A DNA stretch of 64,000 nt, taken from an uncultured Gammaproteobacteria bacterium. GTDB taxonomy: Bacteria > Pseudomonadota > Gammaproteobacteria > HyVt-429. Of the stretch, positions 35,704 to 44,036 are shown piece by piece. Within the stretch, counting starts at the first letter, position 1. Every line of letters begins with the position of its first letter. Made by a program: the position numbers and the translations under genes. The notes below the pieces were generated by a model that had not been told where the DNA came from, did no database searches, and saw only the letters and a program-made list of their open reading frames with translations. The stretch covers positions 62,001 through 126,000 of the forward strand of contig CAMYOD010000006.1 in NCBI GenBank assembly GCA_947259975.1, given 5' to 3'.

Positions 35704-36717
35704 ATGCCTAGTGCCCGTAAGATGTGTTACGACAAAATCCTGCCACAGGATATGTTTCGTCCCCAGCGCATGCGGTCCGTCGAAGGCCGAATGCGCGCGA
35801 TTGCCCCGCGTGACAAACGTTGGGTCAACGGCAGCACCATCAGGATCCGTTTCCTTGAGGGGAGCGATTCACAGAAGGATATGGTGCGCCAGATCGCGCC
35901 GGAATGGACTCAGCACGCCAATCTGGACTTCGTGTTTACGGATGATCCGTCCGCCGAGATTCGCGTGACTTTCGATCCGCGTGACGGCGCCTGGTCTTAT
36001 GTGGGCACAGACAATCTACATATTCCGCAAAACGCCGCGACCCTGAATCTGGGCTGGCAGGACGAGGGTGTCATTCTGCATGAATTCGGCCATATGATCG
36101 GCCTGGCCCATGAGCACTCGAATCCCGTGGGTGGCATCCAGTGGAATGAGGAAGAAGTGATCCGCGAACTCGCCGGGCCGCCGAATTTCTGGGATGAAGC
36201 CACGGTGCGGCACAATGTGCTGCGCAAATACACGGCCGACCAGATACTTGGTACGAATTTCGATCCGGACTCCATCATGCTTTATGCCTTCCCGGCGGAA
36301 TGGACCCTGAATGGTATTTCCACCCACGAAAATGAGAAGCTATCCGGTCAGGATGAGGAGTTTGTGCGCAGCGCCGAAATGTATCCCGGTCGCGCGACCC
36401 CCGAGGAGGCGGCACAGCCGCTGGGTATCGGTGAGTCCATCGAAGCCGAGATCAGCCAGGCCGGCGAGCAGGATCTCTATTCACTCGTTGCGGACAGACC
36501 GGCGGTGTATACCATCGAGACCTTTGGTGATACCGACACGGTAGTAGCGCTGTACGGCCCTGACAGCGAGACGCATCTGGTGGCCGAAAACGATGACGGC
36601 GGTATCGGTCGCAACTCACTAATTCAGGCAGAACTGGAGATGGGCAAGTATTTCGTGCAGGTCCGTCACTATAGTGAGCATCGGACCGGCGAATATCGCA
36701 TCACCGCGTTCCGCTAG
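35704..36717 (+). CDS. astacin-like metalloprotease with PPC domain, no signal peptide
   Basis: A 337-residue protein with AAGGAG eight bases before the ATG. There is no signal peptide or membrane segment, unlike most astacins. The zinc motif is HEFGHMIGLAHEH (His126, Glu127, His130, His136), the astacin form with Glu after the third His, and the Met-turn region reads DSIMLYAF. Residues about 238-337 form a PPC-like beta domain (AEISQAGEQDLYSLVADRPA, TIETFGDTDTVVALYG, YFVQVRHYSEHRTGEY). It is read in the same direction as the large hydrolase/CHAT gene 105 bases downstream and is probably co-transcribed. I infer an intracellular protease, possibly an activator or effector of that neighbour. 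Confidence 0.87.
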   Translation: MPSARKMCYDKILPQDMFRPQRMRSVEGRMRAIAPRDKRWVNGSTIRIRFLEGSDSQKDMVRQIAPEWTQHANLDFVFTDDPSAEIRVTFDPRDGAWSYVGTDNLHIPQNAATLNLGWQDEGVILHEFGHMIGLAHEHSNPVGGIQWNEEEVIRELAGPPNFWDEATVRHNVLRKYTADQILGTNFDPDSIMLYAFPAEWTLNGISTHENEKLSGQDEEFVRSAEMYPGRATPEEAAQPLGIGESIEAEISQAGEQDLYSLVADRPAVYTIETFGDTDTVVALYGPDSETHLVAENDDGGIGRNSLIQAELEMGKYFVQVRHYSEHRTGEYRITAFR

Positions 36718-36735
36718 TCATCGACGTTTGATGTC

Positions 36736-36786
36736 GGCGACCGGACAGGCATTCGTCCGGTCGCCGGCCGTAGACCGCACGGCCGG
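36736..36786 (+). other. two intercistronic hairpins
   Basis: Between the metalloprotease and the CHAT gene there is an 11-pair perfect stem (36736-36746 with 36755-36765, eight-base loop) and directly after it a seven-pair stem (36764-36770 with 36780-36786). No U-run follows either, so these are not normal terminators. They may stabilise or attenuate the downstream message. Confidence 0.5.
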
Positions 36787-36822
36787 TGCCAAGACCAACC
36801 AAGAATAACCTGGAGGATAGCA

Positions 36823-39800
36823 GTGCCGAATATTCGGGTTCGTGGTACCAGAGACGAAACACAGCGTCCCGATGATGCGGGAACCGGTAAGTTTCTCAAG
36901 ACCCGTACGCTGGAGGCCGTCGAGGTGGGGACGGTCAGCCGGGCAGGCGTGTCTACCGGCGATGTCTTGATTGAAGATGTTCCGGCAGACGCGGTACTCG
37001 AACTGGAATTCGAAGACGGCGCCACGCTCTGGACCTCGGTCGCGGAGTTCCGCGCTGGATTTTCTCCCGCACCGAAGACCGCCCAGCGTGGCAAGGCGCG
37101 AGATGAACTCGTGGTACCCGAGCGCATGGCTATGGGCGGCCGCACCCGTGGCCTTGGCAAGTGGTTACTCAAGGCGCTGCGGGTGCTCGATATCGATCCC
37201 GCCGAGAAGATCGCCGAGACGGTCATCGAACGCATCGAGGCGAAGCTGGTCGAAGGTCCCGGCGTGTATCGCTTGCCGATCCGCGGTACGACCGCCGCGG
37301 ACGAGAACTTTCTCGGTGAACGTGTCAAGGCTAGCGCGCTGCCAACCGATCGACCCATACTGCTCTTTATTCACGGCACTGCTTCGAGTACCGAAGGCAG
37401 TTTCAGCAAGCTGCGCGAGTCCAACCCGGACTTCGCCCGCGAACTCGACGAGGCATACGCGGGCCATGTCTACGCCTTCGAACACCGCACCCTGAGTCTG
37501 AGTCCTCTGGAAAACGTGGTGGAACTCCTGCGCTCGCTGCCTAAAGACGTGCGACTGCACCTGGTGAGTCATTCCCGCGGCGGTCTGGTCGGTGAGATAC
37601 TTTGTCGCGGTCAGCTGCGGGATGCCGCGGAAAAGCCGCGCGTTGCGTTCCTCGCCGACGAAAAGGCCCTCTTCAAGAACACGACCACCGAGGACGGCAC
37701 CAGGATCGATCGCGCCCGCGACCGCAAGGCTATCGACGAGCTCAATCGCCTGTTCAAGGCAAAGAATCCGCAGGTGGAGCGCTTCGTGCGCGTGGCCTGC
37801 CCGGCGCGGGGTACCTTGCTCGCCAGCCGTCGCCTGGATCGTTATCTCACCTTCTTGCTTAACGCGTTAGGTCTGGTACCTGGACTGAAGCAGAGCACGG
37901 CCTACGAGTTCGCCAAGTCGTTGCTGTTGTTGACGGTGAAGAAGCGCACCGACCCGGCCACCTTACCCGGTCTCGAAGCGCAGATGCCAAGCGCGCCGCT
38001 GATCAAGGTGTTGAATCGCCCCGGAGTGGAATCGGGTGCCGATTTATCTGTGATTGCGGGCGACACGGAAGGCGAGGGTGTGCTTGGCACACTCAAGGAA
38101 TGGCTCACCGACCTCTATTATCGTACCGACCACGACCTCGTCGTTAATACCGACGCGATGTATGGCGGTTTGACGCGCGCTGAAGGTGCCCGGTTTTTTG
38201 CGGACCAGGGCACCCATGTCAGTCACTTTAATTATTTCCGAAATCCGCAGACCGCCGGCCTGCTGGTCGCAGGACTCACCCGGCAGCCGGGCGAGGACGC
38301 GGGATTCCAGCCGCTGGCAATCGAAGCACCGATCCTGACTGCGCGCAGTTATCAAAAGCGCAGCGGCGTGCCGCAGCCGGTCGCATTCCTTTTGCCGGGC
38401 ATCATGGGAAGCCACCTTGAAGTCGAGGGCGACCGCCATTGGATGGATCCGCTGGAGATCGCCGCGGGCGGCTTCGATCGGCTGCGCATTACCAACCCCA
38501 AAGTCGCGCCCGAAGGACTGGTCGGCAAGACCTATGGAAAATTCGTCGACTTCTTGAGTACTTCTCATGAAGTGCGCCCATTCCCCTATGACTGGCGGCG
38601 TTCCTTGCAGGAAGAGGCAAAGCGACTCGCCACCGACATCGAAGCGGCACTCGGTCGTACCGACCAGCCGGTGCGCCTGGTCGCTCATTCCATGGGCGGC
38701 CTGTTGGCGCGGGTAATGATTCACGACCATCCCCGGACTTGGCAAAGCATTAAGGAGCGGGGCGGACGCCTGGTCATGCTCGGTACGCCCAATGGTGGTT
38801 CGTTCTCGATTCCGCGCGCCCTGGTCGGGCGGGATCGGCTTATCAAGTTGCTCGCGGCGATTGATTTCAAGCACGATCGTGGTGAACTACTGAAAATCAT
38901 CTCGCGCTTTCGCGGCATGTTGGAGTTGTTGCCGGCAGACAACGACCATGAACTCTACGATCGCGCGGCCTGGCAGGAACTACTCGCGGTTGACGACAAG
39001 AATTGGTCGGCGCCAACGCAAGCCGATCTTGATCGCTCGAAGCGCACGCGGGAAATACTTGACAGCAGCCCGATCGAACCTGAGCACATGATTTATGTTG
39101 CCGGGCGCGCGGAGGCGACGCCGATCGGTTACGAACTCGTACCAAATGCGAAATCGCGCAAGGATCGGATTCGCTTTATCGCCACCGCGGCCGGTGACGG
39201 GCGCGTACCCTGGCAGACCGGCATCCCGGCCGGTGTGCCGACGTGGTATATGGAGGCCGAGCATGGCGCACTGGCGAACCATGTTCCCGGGTTTGCCGCC
39301 CTGCTTGATCTGCTCGAGCGCGGAATGACGACGCGGCTGTCGGATACCGCGCCGGCTGTGTTGCGCGGCGCGCCGGAAACTTTTGTTCTGCCCGATGACG
39401 AGCCGGTTGCCTTTCCCGATGCGCAGGATATCGAGGAGGCGGCGCTGGGTTACCGCAGTTACATCGCGCCGGGTGTCGAAGCGGTGCATCAGGTGCAGGT
39501 GTCGGTGGTGCACGGCAATCTCCGCAACCTCAAGGTGCCGGTGGCAGTCGGTCACTACGAGGGCGATACCCTGGTCGGCGCGGAGGGCGTTCTCGACAAG
39601 GCCATGGACTATCGTATGAGCAAGCGACGCCATCTCGGTCTTTACCCCGGGGCGAAGAAAACAGCGCGGGTGTTCCTCGAGCCCGGCGGTGAGCCGCCCG
39701 GTGCGCTTGTGATCGGACTTGGTACCTTCGGTGCATTATCACCGCATATTCTGGAAGCCGGTATCAAACGGGTGCTCGTGGACTATGTACTCGAACTTGC

Positions 39801-42162
39801 CGAGCGCGGTGAGCAGACAGCGGGGGTGCGCTTTGCATCCCTGTTGATCGGTTCCGGCGCCGGTGGTTTCTCTGTAGGCGATTCGATCAAGGCAATCCTG
39901 AGCGGTGTCGAGGCCGCCAACACGGCCCTCGCCGAGCAGGAACGCGACGAACCTGCCTGGGTGGAGGAGGTAATCTTCGTCGAACTGTTCGAAGACCGTG
40001 CCGTCGAGGCCGGCGAGGTGTTGCGGCGTCTGGCAGCGGACACGGACTATGGGGCGCGCTTTGCGGTAAAGCTTCCGATTCGAGAGATCCGCGGCCGCCT
40101 GAATCGCGTGACCTTCGACGAAGATCAAAGCTGGTGGCGCCGGCTGCGCATTTTTGAGGAAGGTGGCGCACTCAGGTACACCTTGATGGGTGATCGCGCG
40201 AAGGCCCCTATGCGCATGTTGCCCACCGAAAGAAAGTTGATCGACAATTTCGTAAACTCGGCGATTCTGCGGCCGGATTGGGACCGTCGTTCGGCGAATA
40301 CCCTGTTCGAGTTGCTGCTGCCGAATGAGCTCAAGCAATACACCCTGGGCGAGCACCGCCTGGTGCTGGTGGTTAACGAAGGTGCGGCCCGCTATCCCTG
40401 GGAGTTGCTGCATGATCGCCAGAAAGGCGATCGGGCACCGATCGTGGTGCGCACCGGAATTCTGCGGCAGTTGGAACTGCCGCGTGGCCCGGTAAGTGTC
40501 GCCAACGTCGCCGCGAGTACCGCCCTGGTGATCGGCGACCCGGTGAGTCATTTGATGGAGCTACCCGGGGCGCAGACGGAAGCGGAGGCAACCGCGCGCG
40601 TGCTGGAAGAGTCCCGTTTCAGCGTGACCAGCCTGATTCGCCGCGCCGCCGCCGATGTGACCAGCGCGCTGTTCAATGGTGATTACAAGATCCTGCATTT
40701 GGCCGGTCACGGAATTTACGAGCCGGCGGATGCCGGAAAACCACCGCGAGCGGGAATGGTGCTGGGTAAGGATTGGCTACTCACGCCCCAGGTCTTCGGG
40801 CAGATGCGTAGCTTGCCGGAGCTGGTGTTTATCAATTGCTGTCACCTGGGGTTCATTGAGGGTTTCCCGACCGGTGATTTCGCCGCCAATGTGGCGACCA
40901 AGTTGATCGAGATGGGCGTACGCGCCGTCGTAGCCGCCGGTTGGGCCGTGGATGACGCCGCGGCGAACGATTTCGCGGAAGTTTTTTATGACACGATGCT
41001 GGGTGGCGCCAGTTTCGGGCGTGCGGTCGAGGAAGCGCGACGCGTCTGTTACCACAAGCACTCTCATGTGAATACCTGGGGTGCCTATCAGTGTTACGGC
41101 GACCCGGCTTATCGGTTGCGCATACAGGGCCGCGGGCGGCGTGACCACGCAGAGCCCATGCCGGTATCCACCGGGCAGGCGATTAAGGTCTTCGACAACA
41201 TCGCCACTCGCGCCAAACGCGAGTCCGATGATCCGGAAAGCAAGGCGGCCCTCGAGCGGCGTCTGGACGCGATCGGTTCCGCTCTACCGCGTGTGTGGCG
41301 ACAGAATGCGCGACTATTCGCGGCAATGGCACGGGCCTACCGTGAGCTGGGCCGCTTCGAACAGGCTGTCGGGCATTACGAAACGGCGCTTGCGATCGAA
41401 AAGGCCGATTGTGGGCTCGTGACCATCGAGCAACTGGCAAACCTGCGGGCGCGCTGGGCCGTCGAACTTGCGCAGCAGGGCAAAAACGCGCCTGACGGCG
41501 CATCCCCCGAGTCACTGATTCATAAATCCATTGCCGAGATCGAAGGCCTGGAAGCGATTGCGGGCGCAACCTCGGAGCGGGCAAGTCTCATTGCCAGCGC
41601 CAATAAGCGTTTGGCTCTGGTCGTGCGTACCCGAACCGCACTCATCGATGCATTGACGGCCATGGCGACACACTACAAGCGGGCGCACGAGATCGCGGTG
41701 GCACAAAATAATCTCGACACCTATCCGCTTAACAATTGGCTCATGGCCTGGCGTTTGTTGTCCATCACAGGCGTCCCGGTCGCGGCCTTGAAGGAGGTCG
41801 CGCCGGCCGAGTCGCTTGAGTCATTGCATGATGTCGCGCGGGCCACTGCTGAAAAGCGCGACAAACAGCAACCGAGTTTCTGGAACTGGATTGTGCCGGC
41901 CGAATGTTTGCTTGTCCGCCATTTAGGCGGTGCGCTTGCGCGTCATAAGGGTGAGATTTGCGATAGCTATCGCAAGGCATGGTCGGGGAAAGCCTCGACG
42001 CGGCAGAAGCGCTCCGTCCTCGACCAGTTTGTTTTTCTGGTCGATGCTTTGACCCGCCTGGCGCCTCGCCGACCGAGCAAAAGCAAGGCCGAACTACTTC
42101 GGCGCAGCGATCTTGCGGCGCTCAAATGGATTCATGATGAGCTGGAAAGCGATCTCGAATAA
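36823..42162 (+). CDS. giant double alpha/beta-hydrolase plus CHAT-protease protein
   Basis: A 1779-residue protein with GGAGG six bases before its GTG and no signal peptide. About 160-400 is a PGAP1-like alpha/beta hydrolase (LLFIHGTASSTEG, nucleophile Ser251 in HSRGG). About 510-840 is a second, LCAT/lipase-like hydrolase (FLLPGIMGSHLEVEG, FPYDWRRSL, Ser623 in HSMGG). About 880-1080 resembles the macro-like N-domain of M17 aminopeptidases (weak, by eye). About 1160-1430 is a CHAT caspase-like domain: YPWELLHD, catalytic His1296 in HLAGHGIY and Cys1340 in FINCCHLG, closing with AYQCYGDPAYRLR. The tail is helical and TPR-like (RAYRELGRFEQAVGHYETAL). It follows the signal-less metalloprotease and converges on a TIR gene. 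Function is unknown; I infer a multi-effector conflict or cell-death protein. Confidence 0.88.
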   Translation: MPNIRVRGTRDETQRPDDAGTGKFLKTRTLEAVEVGTVSRAGVSTGDVLIEDVPADAVLELEFEDGATLWTSVAEFRAGFSPAPKTAQRGKARDELVVPERMAMGGRTRGLGKWLLKALRVLDIDPAEKIAETVIERIEAKLVEGPGVYRLPIRGTTAADENFLGERVKASALPTDRPILLFIHGTASSTEGSFSKLRESNPDFARELDEAYAGHVYAFEHRTLSLSPLENVVELLRSLPKDVRLHLVSHSRGGLVGEILCRGQLRDAAEKPRVAFLADEKALFKNTTTEDGTRIDRARDRKAIDELNRLFKAKNPQVERFVRVACPARGTLLASRRLDRYLTFLLNALGLVPGLKQSTAYEFAKSLLLLTVKKRTDPATLPGLEAQMPSAPLIKVLNRPGVESGADLSVIAGDTEGEGVLGTLKEWLTDLYYRTDHDLVVNTDAMYGGLTRAEGARFFADQGTHVSHFNYFRNPQTAGLLVAGLTRQPGEDAGFQPLAIEAPILTARSYQKRSGVPQPVAFLLPGIMGSHLEVEGDRHWMDPLEIAAGGFDRLRITNPKVAPEGLVGKTYGKFVDFLSTSHEVRPFPYDWRRSLQEEAKRLATDIEAALGRTDQPVRLVAHSMGGLLARVMIHDHPRTWQSIKERGGRLVMLGTPNGGSFSIPRALVGRDRLIKLLAAIDFKHDRGELLKIISRFRGMLELLPADNDHELYDRAAWQELLAVDDKNWSAPTQADLDRSKRTREILDSSPIEPEHMIYVAGRAEATPIGYELVPNAKSRKDRIRFIATAAGDGRVPWQTGIPAGVPTWYMEAEHGALANHVPGFAALLDLLERGMTTRLSDTAPAVLRGAPETFVLPDDEPVAFPDAQDIEEAALGYRSYIAPGVEAVHQVQVSVVHGNLRNLKVPVAVGHYEGDTLVGAEGVLDKAMDYRMSKRRHLGLYPGAKKTARVFLEPGGEPPGALVIGLGTFGALSPHILEAGIKRVLVDYVLELAERGEQTAGVRFASLLIGSGAGGFSVGDSIKAILSGVEAANTALAEQERDEPAWVEEVIFVELFEDRAVEAGEVLRRLAADTDYGARFAVKLPIREIRGRLNRVTFDEDQSWWRRLRIFEEGGALRYTLMGDRAKAPMRMLPTERKLIDNFVNSAILRPDWDRRSANTLFELLLPNELKQYTLGEHRLVLVVNEGAARYPWELLHDRQKGDRAPIVVRTGILRQLELPRGPVSVANVAASTALVIGDPVSHLMELPGAQTEAEATARVLEESRFSVTSLIRRAAADVTSALFNGDYKILHLAGHGIYEPADAGKPPRAGMVLGKDWLLTPQVFGQMRSLPELVFINCCHLGFIEGFPTGDFAANVATKLIEMGVRAVVAAGWAVDDAAANDFAEVFYDTMLGGASFGRAVEEARRVCYHKHSHVNTWGAYQCYGDPAYRLRIQGRGRRDHAEPMPVSTGQAIKVFDNIATRAKRESDDPESKAALERRLDAIGSALPRVWRQNARLFAAMARAYRELGRFEQAVGHYETALAIEKADCGLVTIEQLANLRARWAVELAQQGKNAPDGASPESLIHKSIAEIEGLEAIAGATSERASLIASANKRLALVVRTRTALIDALTAMATHYKRAHEIAVAQNNLDTYPLNNWLMAWRLLSITGVPVAALKEVAPAESLESLHDVARATAEKRDKQQPSFWNWIVPAECLLVRHLGGALARHKGEICDSYRKAWSGKASTRQKRSVLDQFVFLVDALTRLAPRRPSKSKAELLRRSDLAALKWIHDELESDLE

Positions 42163-42208
42163 TTGGTTCACGCATGGAGGCAATCGGCACTGATCCGATT
42201 GCGGAAAA

Positions 42209-43066
42209 TCAGCGAACCGTGGCTGCTATAGATGCGGTCAGACGCTCAATGTCACGCTGAAAGTCAGGGTCGGGCCGCAGCGGCATGCCGTTGCGAAACG
42301 CGAGATCGCGAATGCTTTCCGGAAGCGCGTCGGGGTCAGGGATCTCGATCCCATGAATCAGCAAGGGAATCACTGGAATTTTGCGCTTGAGTGCGACCTC
42401 GATCTCGATACGGACATGGTCGGTGGGGCTGTCCAGGCGGCGTTTCCCCGTGTTACTGGTCGCATTCAACCAGGTGCTCCCGATGACCTCGATGAACACG
42501 CGGCAGTCCGCCAGGGCCTGGTCCAGGTGTTCACGGAAATCAACGCCGAGAGGAATCGAATCCACATCCTTGAATACGGCATCGTGACCGAAGTGTTGGG
42601 TCAGTTGATCATAGATTCGGCCGATCACATATTCACTGTCACTTCTGCGGTATGAAATGAAAATGGTACCCGGCGCGACCGCGTCACCCTTTGTGGAATC
42701 GGGTGATCGGGTTGGTCGTGGCTCATCGCGATCGGACTCCTGACTGACGCGGCCAGCCGCACCCGCTTCAAGCGGCCTTAGGGTCAAATAGTCGGTCGTC
42801 TGAAACGCACGCAAGATACCGTCCACCCCCTTGGGCGGTCCACAAAGCAGCTGCACCGCCTGTCCTTCGTTTACCTCTACGGGAAGCTCGGCAGACTTGT
42901 AGAAATCGATCTTGAGCTGAATTCGGTGCGCACCGGCGGGCACGTCGAGCGTAACGCGCTGGCCATTGCGAATATCATCCACATGCTGGCCGTCGACGAA
43001 GACCTTGAAGGCGCGGGCCCGGTAATTGAGGCTGGATTCCCTGTTGATTACGACATGTCCCGACAT
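42209..43066 (-). CDS. TIR-domain protein with PEGA-like N-domain
   Basis: A 285-residue soluble protein from the ATG at 43066 (the frame is open 34 more codons without support). Residues about 1-95 are a beta-rich PEGA-like domain (ARAFKVFVDGQHVDDIRNGQ, LDVPAGAHRIQLKIDFYK). After a disordered charged linker, about 140-280 is a TIR domain: IFISYRRSDSEYVIGRIYDQ, FKDVDSIPLGVDFREHLDQA, FIEVIGSTWL and DHVRIEIEVALKR, where a Glu could be the NADase catalytic residue. TIR proteins of bacteria hydrolyse NAD+ or make signalling nucleotides, or act as scaffolds. The stop is 46 bases from that of the CHAT giant, tail to tail. Association with it is inferred from proximity. Confidence 0.88.
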   Translation of the reverse strand: MSGHVVINRESSLNYRARAFKVFVDGQHVDDIRNGQRVTLDVPAGAHRIQLKIDFYKSAELPVEVNEGQAVQLLCGPPKGVDGILRAFQTTDYLTLRPLEAGAAGRVSQESDRDEPRPTRSPDSTKGDAVAPGTIFISYRRSDSEYVIGRIYDQLTQHFGHDAVFKDVDSIPLGVDFREHLDQALADCRVFIEVIGSTWLNATSNTGKRRLDSPTDHVRIEIEVALKRKIPVIPLLIHGIEIPDPDALPESIRDLAFRNGMPLRPDPDFQRDIERLTASIAATVR

Positions 43067-43246
43067 TGAAGAGCACTCGCACGAGTCGCTGATAAAATAG
43101 GGTTGTGCGTGGTGGAAGTATATCGAATTCTCATTTATGCGTCCGCCGGCAAACGCGGTCCGGATCAAGCGCGAAGATCAGAGATGGCTGCGCGATATAT
43201 GATACTGTGCGCTGCACCGTGTGGCTTGCGACGCAGGGCGACGTCG

Positions 43247-43266
43247 GGAAAATGGTGGCCAGGGAC
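43247..43266 (-). repeat. duplicated tRNA-Phe 3' end fragment
   Basis: The 20 bases GGAAAATGGTGGCCAGGGAC are identical to 43397-43416, which hold the 3' end, CCA and downstream flank of the intact tRNA-Phe. The two copies are 150 bases apart, and each is preceded at some distance by TATGATACTG. The rest of a tRNA is missing here. Confidence 0.7.
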
Positions 43267-43402
43267 GACGCGCAGGGATGCGCTAGTGTCGCGAGAGGCC
43301 ATGGATGGCCGAAGCGACCAGAAGTCCTTTTAGTGCAGTTCGATTCTGGGCGAATCAAACCCACGGCGCGGGTTTATGATACTGAATTGGCTGCTAGGAA
43401 AA

Positions 43403-43478
43403 TGGTGGCCAGGGACAGAATCGAACTGCCGACACGGGGATTTTCAATCCCCTGCTCTACCGACTGAGCTACCTGGCC
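43403..43478 (-). tRNA. tRNA-Phe (GAA)
   Basis: A complete 76-base cloverleaf on the minus strand with CCA encoded. The acceptor is GGCCAGG paired with CCTGGCC, the D arm has GCTCAGTCGGTAGAGC, the anticodon loop is TTGAAAA (GAA) on a GGGGA/TCCCC stem, and the T loop reads GTTCGATTC. Fragments of the same gene lie on both sides (43247-43266 and 43618-43641), so it has been involved in recombination. Confidence 0.96.
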
Positions 43479-43577
43479 ATTAGTAAAATCTTTCTTGCCC
43501 TCCCTGGCGTAACAGTGCCGGCTGCGTGAAGTCCCGGCCCGGCCGCGCTCCGCTTCCCTGGCCGGGCGTTCGCGGGG

Positions 43578-43602
43578 AAAAAGGTACGTTTAGTACCTTT
43601 TT
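43578..43602. terminator. bidirectional intrinsic terminator
   Basis: A ten-pair perfect stem, AAAAAGGTAC with GTACCTTTTT (43578-43587, 43593-43602), loop GTTTA. On either strand the stem ends in a U-run. It lies between the yggX stop and tRNA-Phe, so it should end the mutY-yggX transcript and keep it from entering the tRNA. Confidence 0.75.
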
Positions 43603-43617
43603 CTTTCTCCCGCTCAC

Positions 43618-43641
43618 CCGACTGAGCTACCTGGCCATTAG
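43618..43641 (-). repeat. duplicated tRNA-Phe 5' end fragment
   Basis: The 24 bases CCGACTGAGCTACCTGGCCATTAG repeat 43460-43483, which are the 5' acceptor and D-arm part of tRNA-Phe plus five flanking bases. The fragment stops at the D arm. With the 3' fragment at 43247-43266 it looks like the broken remains of one or more further tRNA-Phe copies. Confidence 0.7.
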
Positions 43642-43760
43642 AGAGAATCTTGTCTGTCCCCGGCGAAATGAACCGGTCACGGGATAAGGCCGGGCCGGGG
43701 AGGGCGCATTATAGAGGAATCGCGAAGGTGTTGTAAAAATGCACGTCGGGACGCACGGAT

Positions 43761-44036
43761 TCAACCCTCCTGCGGGGGCACATATCCCTCCGGGGCGGTG
43801 GAATCGCCGGTGAAAAAGAACTTTTCCATTTCCGTCTTGATGAATTCCTTCGCCTTGGGATCGAGCGGATTCAGCCGGTACTCGTTGATGAGCATGGTCT
43901 GATGTTGCATCCACATCTGCCAGGCCTCCTTCGAGACATTTTCGAAGATTCGCTTGCCGAGTTCGCCCGGATACGTTTGAAAGTCCAGACCTTCCGCTTC
44001 CTTGTCCAGTTTTACGCAGTGCACCATTCGGCTCAT
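43761..44036 (-). CDS. yggX: YggX, Fe(II)-trafficking/oxidative protection protein
   Basis: A 91-residue protein starting [20 protein letters not shown], with Cys7 and the family block [21 protein letters not shown] followed by [12 protein letters not shown]. YggX protects iron-sulfur enzymes from oxidation in enterobacteria. Its ATG overlaps the mutY stop (ATGA, 44033-44036), the classic mutY-yggX arrangement, which fits since MutY itself carries a 4Fe-4S cluster. Confidence 0.96.
   Translation of the reverse strand: MSRMVHCVKLDKEAEGLDFQTYPGELGKRIFENVSKEAWQMWMQHQTMLINEYRLNPLDPKAKEFIKTEMEKFFFTGDSTAPEGYVPPQEG

Noticed and set aside
36823..42162. CHAT giant as part of a type III-E CRISPR (Craspase) system
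   Set aside because: No CRISPR array, Cas7-11 or Cas1 is present, and the CHAT domain is fused to hydrolases rather than being a plain TPR-CHAT protein.
33427..43641. A bounded genomic island from the tRNA-Phe repeats to the secreted protease
   Set aside because: No integrase and no distal copy of the tRNA 3' end is seen in the window, so limits cannot be set; only the tRNA-side scar is reported.
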